The notes beneath the pieces were generated by a model. It saw nothing but the letters and a program-made list of their open reading frames with translations. It was not told where the DNA came from and made no database searches. A DNA stretch of 64,000 bases from Actinoplanes siamensis (GTDB lineage: Bacteria > Actinomycetota > Actinomycetes > Mycobacteriales > Micromonosporaceae). The stretch covers positions 62,001-126,000 of the forward strand of contig NZ_BOMW01000023.1 in assembly GCF_016862395.1 (NCBI RefSeq), written 5' to 3'. Both the position numbers and the translations under genes were made by a program. Positions 8,449 to 19,600 of the stretch are shown in pieces; the stretch's first letter is position 1; every line of letters starts with the position of its first letter.

Positions 8449-9885
8449 TCAGCGAGCGGCGGCGGATCCCCGCACCGACAGGTCGCCGTATTCCGCCAGC
8501 GTCGCCGGCAGCCCGGTGGCGTGGCCGGACAGGGTGGCGTCGAGAAACGCCGCGCTGGTCGCCGTCGTCATCCGCACACTTTCCGACCGGCCGAGCGAAC
8601 CCACCAGCGCGGGCACCGGCGGCAGGTAGAGCGGCGCGTCGGTGAAGCTGAGGTGGGCGCTGCCGGGCACACTGAGCCGGTAGCCGGGCCCACGGCCGCC
8701 GTCGAGCACCCTCGTCACCCGCGCGACGTAGCCGGCGTCCGCCTGATCGCGCACCTGGTGGGTCAGGACGAGGACGGGCTGGCGCAGCGGGAGCTGATCG
8801 GAGGTGACGCCACCGTCCAGGTTGATGACCGCGAGGAACCGCTGATCCCGCGCGGCGGCGCGCATGGCGGCGGCCCCACCGAGGGAATGACCCGTCACCG
8901 CCGCGTGTCCGGTGTCGAGCCGCCCCGTGAAGGTCCCGGCGGCAGCACCGGAGTCGAGGCGGCCGAGCTGGGTGAGGACGAAGCTGAGGTCCGCCGCCCG
9001 CACCGTCGCCCAGGAGATTCTTCGCCGGTCGTCCTCGTCCGGATCTCCGCCGGCCGCGATACGCGTCCCGACGGTACGACCGTCGGCGAGCACCACCGCG
9101 GCCGAGTCGTACGGGTGGTCGACGCCGGCCACCAGGTAACCGCGGCTGGCCAGGTCCTCGGCCCACGCCGTGTTCTGGGTGCGCACCCCACCCAGCCCGG
9201 GCGAGAACAGCACGACCGGGAAGCGACCGGCCGCCGGCGCCGCGCCGGGCACCGCGTGACTGCGGGAGCGGGTCGGACCGTCGAACAGCAGGCCGGGCGC
9301 CCCGAGATAGCCGGCCACGGCGGCGGCGACGGTGTCCGCCTCCCGGCGGGTGCGGCCCAGGTATTGCGCCCGCGGCGCCTCACGGGCCACCTTCCCCGCC
9401 GGATACCACAACTGCACGACCACGGTACGGCGGTCGGCTGGGTCCGGCGTGGCAGGCTCGTCGCGGGCCGGGTCGGTCCACTGCAGCACCGTGGTACCGA
9501 CCGCCGACGGCCCCGACAAGCGCGGAAAGGACGGCACGGGCAACGCCCAGGCCGCGACCGTGCCGCCGACCACGAGCGCGGCGCAGAGCAACGAGCCGGG
9601 CAAGGCCAGCCACCAGCGGGTCCGCCGCCCGGACCGGCCGGCGCGCCGGTCCAGCAGCCACACCCCGGCGGCCGCCGCGCCGACGAGGAGGTCCGCACCC
9701 AGCACCAGCAGGATCTGCCAGCGCGTCCCCGGCAAGGTCCCGGCCGCGCCGGCGATCGCCACGGCGGCGGCGCCGGCAGCGGTACGCCGACGGGCCGCGG
9801 GCGGCAGCCACCGGGCCAGCACCAGCACGGCCGACGCCAGCACGACGACGAGCTCGGCGATGGTCAGATGCAAGCCAGAGATCAT
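8449..9885 (-). CDS. Membrane-anchored PAF-acetylhydrolase-like alpha/beta hydrolase
   Basis: Counting from the ATG at 9885 the protein has 478 residues. The first ~120 contain four transmembrane segments. They are followed by an alpha/beta hydrolase of the platelet-activating-factor acetylhydrolase type II group. Visible motifs are VVLFSPGLGG (oxyanion region), VTGHSLGGAAAM (nucleophile serine), INLDGG (candidate acid) and SAHLSF (catalytic histidine). Members cleave short acyl esters, including phospholipids and polyesters. The frame stays open upstream to 10101, but that stretch looks non-coding and the ATG fits the first membrane helix. The start has no strong ribosome binding site, so a GTG a few codons upstream remains possible. 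Confidence 0.82.
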   Translation of the reverse strand: MISGLHLTIAELVVVLASAVLVLARWLPPAARRRTAAGAAAVAIAGAAGTLPGTRWQILLVLGADLLVGAAAAGVWLLDRRAGRSGRRTRWWLALPGSLLCAALVVGGTVAAWALPVPSFPRLSGPSAVGTTVLQWTDPARDEPATPDPADRRTVVVQLWYPAGKVAREAPRAQYLGRTRREADTVAAAVAGYLGAPGLLFDGPTRSRSHAVPGAAPAAGRFPVVLFSPGLGGVRTQNTAWAEDLASRGYLVAGVDHPYDSAAVVLADGRTVGTRIAAGGDPDEDDRRRISWATVRAADLSFVLTQLGRLDSGAAAGTFTGRLDTGHAAVTGHSLGGAAAMRAAARDQRFLAVINLDGGVTSDQLPLRQPVLVLTHQVRDQADAGYVARVTRVLDGGRGPGYRLSVPGSAHLSFTDAPLYLPPVPALVGSLGRSESVRMTTATSAAFLDATLSGHATGLPATLAEYGDLSVRGSAAAR

Positions 9886-10116
9886 GATCGTCACGGCCAC
9901 AGCATCCACAGGGGGTGCTGAGCGCACGCTGAGGAGCCCCTTGGCGCCGGCGGCAGAACGGCCGGCGTTCCGGTACCGCGCGGACAGCCCACAACAAAGC
10001 CGTATCGCCAGGACCGACACGCTGGCGGTCGTTTGGCGGCGACCTGGCTGCACGACACAGAGATCAGCCGGGCCGGGAATGGACGCTGTTCCGTGCTCCA
10101 TCCCCGGCCGGCACGA

Positions 10117-10653
10117 CTACTCCGTTCCGAAGAAACCTATGTCGTGCTCAGTCCGGCCGAAGAACTGCCCGAAAGGCTTGATGTCGATCTCCCGAACCAT
10201 GACTTTGTAGATGCACTCCGTCGCCGACATGTCCAACTCATGCCAGCCTTCGAGGTCCGCATCCACGATCACCACGCCCCAGTCATCCGGAGCGACGCCT
10301 TCCCGTGCGTCCCAGAAAAAGTAGTTCTCCTGGACGGCCGCGAAGGTGATCAGCCTGCGCCCCTCGGCGAAGAACTCCTCGGGGAGGTCGACATCGTTCT
10401 CCCGCAGGTACTGCCAACCCTGATCGAGGCTTTCGATCATGTGCCCGATGTCCACGCTCTCGGACGGGTTCGGACCGAAAACACAGAGTCGGTCATCGAT
10501 GCAGGCCGACCCGGTGTGCCCTATGAAGGTCTTGTAGTCACCGGGTATCGGCTGCCCGATCGCCTCCTCCACGGCATCCCACGAGCAGGGCACAACCCTC
10601 TGGGTTACACCCAGCACGTCGATGAGCCGCTCGGCATAATTATGTGATCTCAC
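10117..10653 (-). CDS. SUKH (SMI1/KNR4) family immunity protein
   Basis: This 178-residue soluble acidic protein resembles the SMI1/KNR4 superfamily. It has the early segment CSWDAVEEAIGQPIPGDY, the typical Trp plus E-x-x-IG...LP-x-DY region, and later FFWDAREG and DDWGVVIVDADL strands. SUKH proteins are the usual immunity partners of nuclease-tipped polymorphic toxins. The GTG start at 10653 overlaps the TGA stop of the giant RHS toxin gene by 4 bases, so toxin and antidote would be translationally coupled. An in-frame TTG at 10671 is an alternative start. Base composition is visibly more AT-rich than the surroundings, as in the 3' end of the toxin gene. Confidence 0.88.
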   Translation of the reverse strand: MRSHNYAERLIDVLGVTQRVVPCSWDAVEEAIGQPIPGDYKTFIGHTGSACIDDRLCVFGPNPSESVDIGHMIESLDQGWQYLRENDVDLPEEFFAEGRRLITFAAVQENYFFWDAREGVAPDDWGVVIVDADLEGWHELDMSATECIYKVMVREIDIKPFGQFFGRTEHDIGFFGTE

Positions 10654-13600
10654 GGTTTCGGCACGTTCCAAATCTTCATGTCGATCATCAACGGATCCGG
10701 CCCACTACCTATTGCCTTGATATGAATGTAGATGGGCCGTGAACTGTTTCCGATGTATTTCGGCACCGCGCTGAACCGAACCTGCTGTGTCTTCAGAGCT
10801 TTCTTGATCTTGATCTCGGCCCCGAAGTACATCCGCGGGAAGTTCGCATGCCGGAACATGGAGACGAAGTTCCGGGGGTCCGTGTTGGAACCACCGATGG
10901 CGGCTCCGAGCAGATGCGTCTGGTTGTCCAGTCCTCCCGGCCGGATGTCCGGGATCGCCTCATCGGGGTCGGGCGCCGTCGAGTTGCCGAGATTCCTCTT
11001 GTCGAGCAGCGCGTGCACGCCGCTCCGCTGACCGTGCTCGTTGATCGTGCCGTAGTCGATCCGGCAGTCGTCGTTGTTGTTGTGGACGAGGACCGGTGCC
11101 CCGCCGGCGACGACGAAGTACGTGTGGATGTCGTCGACCGTGAGGTCGCGCATCACCTCGGCGCCGGCGTGGTTGTCGACGTCGGTGACGTACTGCAGCT
11201 CGCCGTCCGGACCGATCAGCGTCGACGTGCCGGGGACCAGGTCCGCGGCGTCGACCCACTTCTCGGTGGTCGCGTCCCAGAAGGGATGGTGCGCCGTCGT
11301 CTTGAGGACCGTCGGCTCGGTCGGGCCACGGGTACTACGGCCGCCCTTGCCCTCGGTCCGCGTCTCGGTTCCGGTGGTGCCCTCGGCCGGCTTCTCCGAC
11401 ACCGTGACGTCGGTCAGGTCCAGGTCACGGTTGGAGTGCAGCAGGGTGACCTGCCGCGAGCTGATCTCGCCTGTGGCCGGGTCCTTGGTCAGGACCGAGT
11501 CACCGACGTTGACCTCCGAGATCGGCCGCGTCGTGCCGTCGGCCATCAGCACCAGCGTCGACGGGTCGAAGCTGTGCTTCTGCACCAGTTGCGGGATCGG
11601 GCAGGACTCTCCCCCGGTCTCCGAGTCGTCGCCCCCGTCGTCGGAGTCGTCTCCGTCGTCGGACCGGGACTGCTTCTGCTTCGGCTTCTTCTTCGGCTCG
11701 GACTTGTCCTTCTGCTTCTGCTTGGTCTTCTGCGGCTTGCCCTTGTCCGGCTTGTCCTGCTTCTTCGGAGCCTTCTCCGGCTTCGGCTTCTTGGCAGGCT
11801 TCGACGGGGCCGGCTTCTTCTCCGGCTTCGGCTTCGGCTTGGGCTTCTTCTTCGCCGGCGGCTTCGGCTTCTTCTTGGGCGGCTTCGGCTTCTTCGGCAC
11901 CTTCGACATCAGGTCGCCGAGCTTCTTGCGGGCCATGTTGACCAGGTCCTGCGCCCGTCGCATGGCGGTACGGGCGCCCTCGACGATCCGTTTCCACAGG
12001 CGGTAACCGGCGAACGCCCGGTCGGCCGCCTTGTAGAGGGATCTGCCGACCTTGAGCGCCTTGATCGGGCCGAGAGCGCTCAGTGCCAGGTCGACACAGT
12101 CCATGACGCTGCCGCCCAGACAGCCGACCACCGAGTTGTAGCCGATCATGTCGAGCAGCATCCCGACGCCGACCTGCAGCAGGATGTCGAGCAGGCTGGT
12201 GTTGCTCTCCCGCAGCGCGCGGACGTACTCGGCCTCCTGCGCGACGATCTGCGCGCCGACCGCCTTCATGTCGCGGTCGCGGGCCTCCATCGCCAGGTTG
12301 TAGAGCTTGAGCGCGGCCTGGTACTTCTTCACCTCGCAGGCGTAGTCGTACTGACCGCACTTGCCGTCGACGCCCTCACCTGTGGAGTCGGTGTTGGTGA
12401 GCGGGTTGCCCTCGGCGTACGCGAACCGGTTGGCCGCTCCGGAGTCCGGCGACGGGCTGTTGTTCGCGGTGTCGCGGGTGTCGAACGCGCCGGTCTCCGG
12501 GTCGTACCAGCGCGACAGCATGTTGACCTTGCCGGTGCCCTGGTCGGTCCACTCCTGCTGGAAGCCGAGCTTGCCGATCATGCCGCCGCTGGCCAGGACC
12601 TTGCCCCACGGGTCGTAGGACACCGATCCGGTCAGCGCGGTGCCGGTGGCCCCGAACTCGCCGACCACGTCGCTGTGCACGTCGGTCCAGGCGTAGCGCT
12701 GCGTCGTGCCGGACGCCACGCCGACCAGGTCGTCGGCCACGTCGCGGACGTAGACGGTGGTTCCGTCGGCCGCCACGTCGTTGCCCAGGCCGGTGTAGGT
12801 CAGGTTCGGCAGGATCAGCCGGCCCAGACCGTCGTACGAGTAGGTGGTGGTCCCTCCGGCCTTGGTGCCCTGCGAGATCACCTGGTTGAACGCGTCGGTG
12901 ACGGTCTTGGTCTCCACCCCGTTGGTGACCGTCGAGGTCAGCGTCCCGCGCGGCGAGTAGCGGTAGCCGGTGCCGGTGGAGTCCGACACGAGCTGGTTGC
13001 GCTCGTCGTAGGTGAACGTCTTCGAGCCGGCCTGGATCCGGTTGCCGGACTTGTCGTAGGCGTAGACGACCGGGGTGACGCCGTTGTCGTACCCGGTGAG
13101 CCGGTTGGCCCAGTCGTACTTGTAGGTGTTGGTGGACGCCCCGTTGAAGCCGGTGGTCGTCTTCCTGGTCATGTTGTCGTCGAGGTCGAACCCGTAGGCG
13201 ATCTTGCCGACGGTGGCCCCGGCGGACGTCTTGACCTCGTCCGACTCCAGCTGCTTGAGCTTGTTGTAGGTGAAGTAGCGGGTGTTGCCGCCGTAGGCGA
13301 CCTCCTTCACCCGCGACAGCGCGTCGTAGGCGTAGGTCATGTGCACGCCCGCGGTGCTGTTGTCCACCTTCCACGGGCGGCCCGCGACGTCGTAGGAGTA
13401 CGTCGTCGTGCCGGCCCCGTCGGTCCGGGTGGTCAGCGCGCCGTCGGCGTTGTAGGCGTACGACGAGTTGCCGGAGACGCCGGTGATCGAGGTGACCAGG
13501 CCCCGGTCGTCGTACTGCACCTTGTTCTCGCCGGCCGCGCCGGTGAACGAGGTCACCTGGCCGGTCAGGTCGTACGTGAAGGAGCGGTCCTTCGTGGCGA

Positions 13601-16600
13601 CCTGGGCCCCGCTGCCGGAGCTCTTGATCAGCCGGCCCATCACGTCGTATTCGGAGGTCGCCGTGACCCCGCCCGGCGAGTCCAGGCGGATCGCCCGGCC
13701 ACCGGCGTCGTAGGTCATGGTGAACGTCCGGTCCGCCAGGGCCGGCGTGCCGGACGTGGCCGGCTCGATCTGCGATTCCGGAAGACCCCAGGAGTTGTAC
13801 GTGGTGATGAACCGGTTGCCCCGGCCGTCGGTGAACCGGGTCTGCCGGCCCCCCACGTCGTACCCGAAGGTCGTGGTGATCGCGTCCGAGGCGCTGATCG
13901 GCTCGCGCTGCGAGATCAGCTGCCCGGCCTCGTCGTACTCGAACGTGGTCTCGTGCCGGCTGCCGGCCTGATCGGTGTCGGCGGCGACCGCCGGGTTGTA
14001 CGCGTTGCTCGCCGCCAGGGTCCGGCCCGCGATGTCGAACCGCTGGCTGCGGGTGCGCAGCAGCTCACCGGTGCCGGCCGCGTACTCCGACGAGCTGACC
14101 GTGCGGCCGAGCAGGTCGTAGGTGGCCGTCGAGTAGCTGCCGTCCGGGGCGATCACCTTGACCGGCCGGCCGGCCCCGTCGTACCTGGTCCGGCTGGTGT
14201 TTCCGGCGGCGTCGGTCACCGCCGTCTGTTCGCCGAGGCTGTTGTACTTCAGGGTGGTGGCCACGCCGCCGGCCGACTTGACGCTGGTCGGCCACGGGCT
14301 GTTGTCGTAGGTGTAGGTGGTGGTGTACCCGGTGCCCGCCTGCCGCACCGCCTCGGTCGCGGTGACGGTCCGGCCCAGGTAGTCGACCGTCGACAGGGCC
14401 TGCGCGCCGTTGGGGTCGGTGTGCGAGAGCAGCTCACCGTTGTCGTCGTAGGCGTACCGGGTGACCCCGCGGTCCGGCGTGACCACCTTGGTGGTGCGCC
14501 CGAGCTGGTCGTAGGTGTACTCGGTGACCGCGCCCAGCGGGTCGGTGCTGGAGAGGACCTGGCCGACCTTGTTGTACTTGACGGTGTTCTTGGCGCGGAT
14601 CGGGGCGGTGGCGCCCGGCGCGGTGTACGCCGCCGATTCCTGCTCCACCATCTGGCCGACCCCGTCGTACCGGTTGGTCACGACGTTGCCGTACGGGTCG
14701 GCCTGCTCGGTGGTGTCGCCGAAGGTGTTGTAGCCGATCCGGCTGACCGCCCGCATCCGGACCGGCGCGCCCTCCCCGGTGACCGTGCTGGTCTCCGGGC
14801 CGACGGTGACGACCGGGCGGCCGACCTCGTCGTTGGTGATCGAGGTGACGACACCCTTCGGGTCGATGGCCGAGGTGACCGTGCCGTCGGTGTCCAGGCC
14901 GAAGCTGGTCCGGCTCACCTGCGCGCCGGCCGCCGGGAGGGCGCCGGACTGCAGCTGGCCGATCTCCGCCGGGCTCAGCGCCTTCTGGTACGCCTGCACG
15001 TCGTCGATCTGGCCGGCGAAGATGCCGGTCGTCTCGGTCTGGCCGCCGACGAGCAGGCCGGTCGCCTGGTTGTTGAACTGCTTGGTGGTCGACAGCGCCG
15101 ACTTGACCACGCCGTTCACGTACAGCTGGGCGGTGTTCGTGCCACCGGACGCCGCGTTCGGCGTCACGGTGACCGCCAGGTGCGTCCAGTCCGCGGTGGC
15201 CGAGCCGGTGGTGTAGGTGCTGGCGCTGCTCGGCCAGCTGACCTCGCCGTTGGGCTCGCGCACCGCCATGGCCAGGCGCCACGAGTCGGTCGCCTTCTCG
15301 TAGTAGACCTTCAGCGCCGAGCTGCCGACGTCGCCGGTCATCGCCGCGACGAACCGGTCGGCGTCCTTGTTGCCCAGCTTGACCCAGGCGCTGAGGGTGT
15401 ACGGCTGCAGCGTGTCCACCGGCGCCTGGCCGGAGATCGTGCCGGACGCGCCGCCGGAGAAGGAGGCCGCGCCGCCGCGCTCGGTGGACCAGCCCACGCC
15501 GCCGGCCAGGGTGCCGGTGTTGTTGGCGGCCGCGTCGGCGACCGTGCTGCCGGTCTTCTCGTCCAGCTTCCACCGCAGGGTCGGGGTGACGCCCGCGGAG
15601 AGGTAGCCGGTCTGCTGCCGGACCCGGCCGAGGCGGTCGTACGTGGTGCCGGTCGACGCCAGCACCGAGGTGCCGTCGCTGAGCGTGGTGCTCAGCAGTT
15701 CGTCCTCGGCCGAGTAGGTGTACGTGGTGGTGCGGGTGGTGGCGGCCTCGCCGTCCTCGGTGACGTCGACGGTCGCGGTCAGGTTCCGGCCCGCGGCGTC
15801 GTACGTGCGGGTGGTCTTGGTCCGGCCGTTGTTGGTGATCTGCGTGAGCAGGTTGCCGGCCGCGTCGTACGTGTTCTTCTCCAGCACGTGCGACTGCTTG
15901 GTGCACCCGGGCGTCTTCGCCGGGTCGCAGCCGTTCGTGCGGGTCACCGACACCAGCAGGTTGTTGTCGGTGTACGTGTACTCGTTGACGAAGCCCATGG
16001 CGTCGGTCTCGGACGCCAGCCGGCCGGCCGGGTCGTAGGCCAGCTGCCGCACCTTGAGGTCGCGTGGCGCCGACGGCGAGTCCGGGTCGCCGGTGAAGCC
16101 CTTGACCACCGTGGAGATCTCGTTGCCGACCGCGTCGTAGTTGGTCAGCACCGTCGAGCCGTCGACGTGGGTCTGCCGGTTCACCTGGCCGAACGAGTCG
16201 TAACCCAGCTCGACCCGGTTGCCCTCCTGGTCGGTCTCGGCGATCCGCCGGCCGCGGCTGTCGTAGTCGTAGGTGACGGTCCGGGACGCGTCTCCGCCGG
16301 TGGCGTCCGACACGGTCTCCGAGGTCATCAGGCCGTCGACGTTGTATGCCAGCGTGGTGACCGGCGTGTGCACCGCGCCGGTGACGGCGTTGGTCACCAC
16401 GCTGTCGGTGACCGTGACCACCCGGTCCAGCCGGTCGTGGGTGTAGCTGACCGTCGAGCCGGGCATGCCCTTGACGACGTCGATCTCCTTGACCGTGCGG
16501 CCCAGGCCGTCGTACTCGTACCGGGTCGTCGCGCCGGCCGGGTCGGTCGTCTCGGCGACGTCGCCGTTCGGGTAGTAGAGGATGGTCTGCAGGCCACCGC

Positions 16601-19600
16601 CCGGCTTGACCACCCGCCACGGCAGGCCGGCCGGCGCGTTGCCGCCCTGGAAACCGCCGTTCTTGCCGCCGTCGGTGTAGGTGATAGTGGTCCGCCGGCC
16701 CAGCTCGTCGGTCTCGCTGATCCGGTTGCCCTGGTCGTCGTACTCGTATTTGGTGAGGTAACGGTTGTCCGAGGGTGAGTCGGAGCCGGCGGCGCGCAGC
16801 TCGATGAGCCGGTCGTTGCGCCGGTTCTTCGGGTCCGGGTTCTGCGTCGTCGCGTCCGGGAAGTACAGCGAGTACGACGTGGAGCAGTTGTTCTCCGACC
16901 GGTCCTGGCAGGTCGTCACCGACACGACGTTGCCGCGCACGTCGTACTCGTTGATCGTCATGTTGCCGTTGGCGTCGGTGACCGTGCGCAGGTTGCCCTT
17001 GCCGCTGTAGCCGAACCGCGTCTCGTTGCCGAGCGCGTCGATCTCGGCGATCTTGCGGGCGTACAGCAGGTCGTTGACGGTGGTGGTCCGGGTCGGCTTG
17101 CCGTCGGCGTCCTTCGGCCCGGTGACCGCGTAGTTGATCTGGCCGGAGGGCGCGCCCTTGACCGCGTCACGTGCCTTGAACTGGTACTGCGCCTGGGTGG
17201 CGTCGACCTCGGAGGCGTAGAACGCCACCTCGGCGAGGCTGCCCTTGTAGTACGGCGTGGTGTTGGAGTCCAGGTAGAACCAGTTGTGGCCGGCCGTCGT
17301 GCCGTCGACGTAACCGGCGCCGAGGGTGTACACCGTCGGGGCGCCGCCGGTCAGCTGGGACGGGGCCATCGGCTCCGACCCGGTCGTCGACTGCGCCTTG
17401 GCGCCGTCGACGTACAGCGTCTGCGTCGTGCCGTTGGTGGCCAGCACCACGTGGTGCCACTTGCCGTCGTTCACCGCGGCCTTGCTGGCCAGCGACGGGA
17501 TGAAGGTCTGCGCGGTACTGGTGTTGCAGGCGTACAGCTGCAGGTCGGCGCCGTTGGTCTTGGTCGAGCCGGGCAGGTCCAGGCAGAGGCCGGAGGCCTT
17601 GTTGAGCAGCCGGTTGCTGGACGGCTCCCAGTTCTGCGAGGCGTGGCCGGTGCAGGCAGAGAGCACGATCTTGGTGCCGCTGGCTGTCGCGTTGCCGGCC
17701 GGGGTCATGCACTTGCCGAAGGCCCGGACGGTGCTCAGGTTGCCGTTGGCGGAGGCCGAGGAGACCAGCGTCCAGTTCTGCGCGGCGGTGCCGTTGCAGT
17801 CGTAGCTCTGGATCACCGTGCCGTCGGCGGTGCCGCTGCTGGTCACGTCGACGCACTTGCCGGCGACGCCGACCGAGTTCAGCGGGCCGGTCGGGGTCAG
17901 CGACGGCGACAGCGCGCGCAGCTTGCCGTCCGGGGTGATCCACAGTGCCGGGCTGTCGTACCGGGCGGTGCTGCTCGACTTCATGCCGAGCAGGACGTCC
18001 TTGGTCGTGGTGGTGTTGAACCACATCGAGACGGAGCTGGGCCCGGTTGGCGCGACGCCCTTGGGCAGGGTGACGTACGAGCTGGTGCCGTTGAAGGACG
18101 CCGCCTTGCCGGACGATCCGAACGGACCGTCGACTGAGCCGAGCGTGACCGTGCTGTAGGTGGCGGTGCCACCGTTGACCTGGTTGACCGCGTCGGTGAC
18201 GCCGGACTCGGCCATCCGCCAGTAGTTGGTCGGCGCGCCGCCGAGCACGCCGCTCTCGTACACCTTCGTGGTCCCGACGATCGCCGGGGTCTCCGGGGTC
18301 CAGGTCTCGCCGTTGCCGTCGATGACCTTGGTGACCCGGCTGGAGGCGCTGTCGTACGAGATCTCCGCGGTGGCGTTGCCGGACGGGCGGACCACCTTGG
18401 TCAGCAGGCTGACCGCGCTCCTGGAGTCGTACAGGTCGGCGGCCAGCTGCCCGTCGACGGGGGTGTCGAAGAGCGCCACCTCGGCGATCGAGCCGGTGAA
18501 GTAGTCGCGGGTGCCGACGTTGCTGTTGGCGTTGGCGTGCGACTGGTTCGGCCAGGCCCCGCCCAGGAAGCCCTTGCCGATGAACGACGACGCCGGGGAG
18601 GTGTCCTGCACGGTGACGCCGGTCTCCGAGGCCACCGGCTTGCCGTCGAGGTACAGGTCCTGCCGGTTGCCCGAGGAGGACAGCACCACGTGGTGCCAGG
18701 TGTCGTCGTTGACCTTCAGCGGCGACGTCACGCCGTTGACAGTGGTGGTGGCCGCCATCGGCGTGTGGATGCGGGTCAGGAACAGCTGGTCGACCGGGCG
18801 GGTCTTGCCGCACGCCCAGATCTGCATCAGCGCGCCGGTCTGCGAGCCGTCACCGACCGAGTCCAGGCACAGCCCGGAGAAGTCGCTGATGATCTGGCCG
18901 TCGGCCTGCACGTCCCAGCGCTGGCTGCCGGCGGTCGACGCGCAGGTGTTGATCACCAGGTCGGTGCCGTTGACGGCCTCCTGGTCCTCGGTGTCCACGC
19001 ACTTGACCACGCCGCCGGTGGTGACCTGCAGCTGCCGGGTGGTGGCCCAGGTGAACAGCTGGTTGGCGGTGCCGGCGCAGTTGGCGATCGCCAGCCGGGT
19101 GCCGTTGGTGGAGACGTTGCCCGGCACGGTCAGGCACTGGCCCTGGCCGACCGCGGTCAGCGTGCCCAGCGAGGCGCCCAGCTTGGGGGCCTTGGCGAAG
19201 CCGCCCATCAGCTGGCCGTCCGAGCCCAGGTACAGCGTCGGGTTGTAGGCGGTCCTGGTGGTCGCCGCGGTCGACGCCGCGGGCTCCATCGACTGGCCGT
19301 AGAGGACGCCGTCGCCGCCGGCGGCCGGGGCCTTGAACCACATGCTGATCGCCTGGTTCGCGCCGTCGGCGGCCAGGTTCGCCGGGACCTGCACCTGCGA
19401 GGAGGTGCCGTCGAAGCCGGCAGCGGTGGAGGTGGAGCCGGCCAGCGGGCCGGGCCGGCCCAGCGTCACGCCGCTGTAGACGCCGACGTCCGCGCCGCCG
19501 TTCTCCAGCATGGTGCTGGCCGCGGCGGTGCCGCCGGCCTCGTTGAGCCGCCAGTACGAGTGCGGCCGCGCGTTGACCATCGCGGTCGGGAACAGCGAGC

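Noticed and set aside
10848..16778. Plus-strand open frame of 1976 codons opposite the RHS toxin gene
   Set aside because: It is an antisense shadow created by high GC. Its translation is rich in V, R, G and L without domains, whereas the minus strand carries continuous YD repeats and recognised modules.
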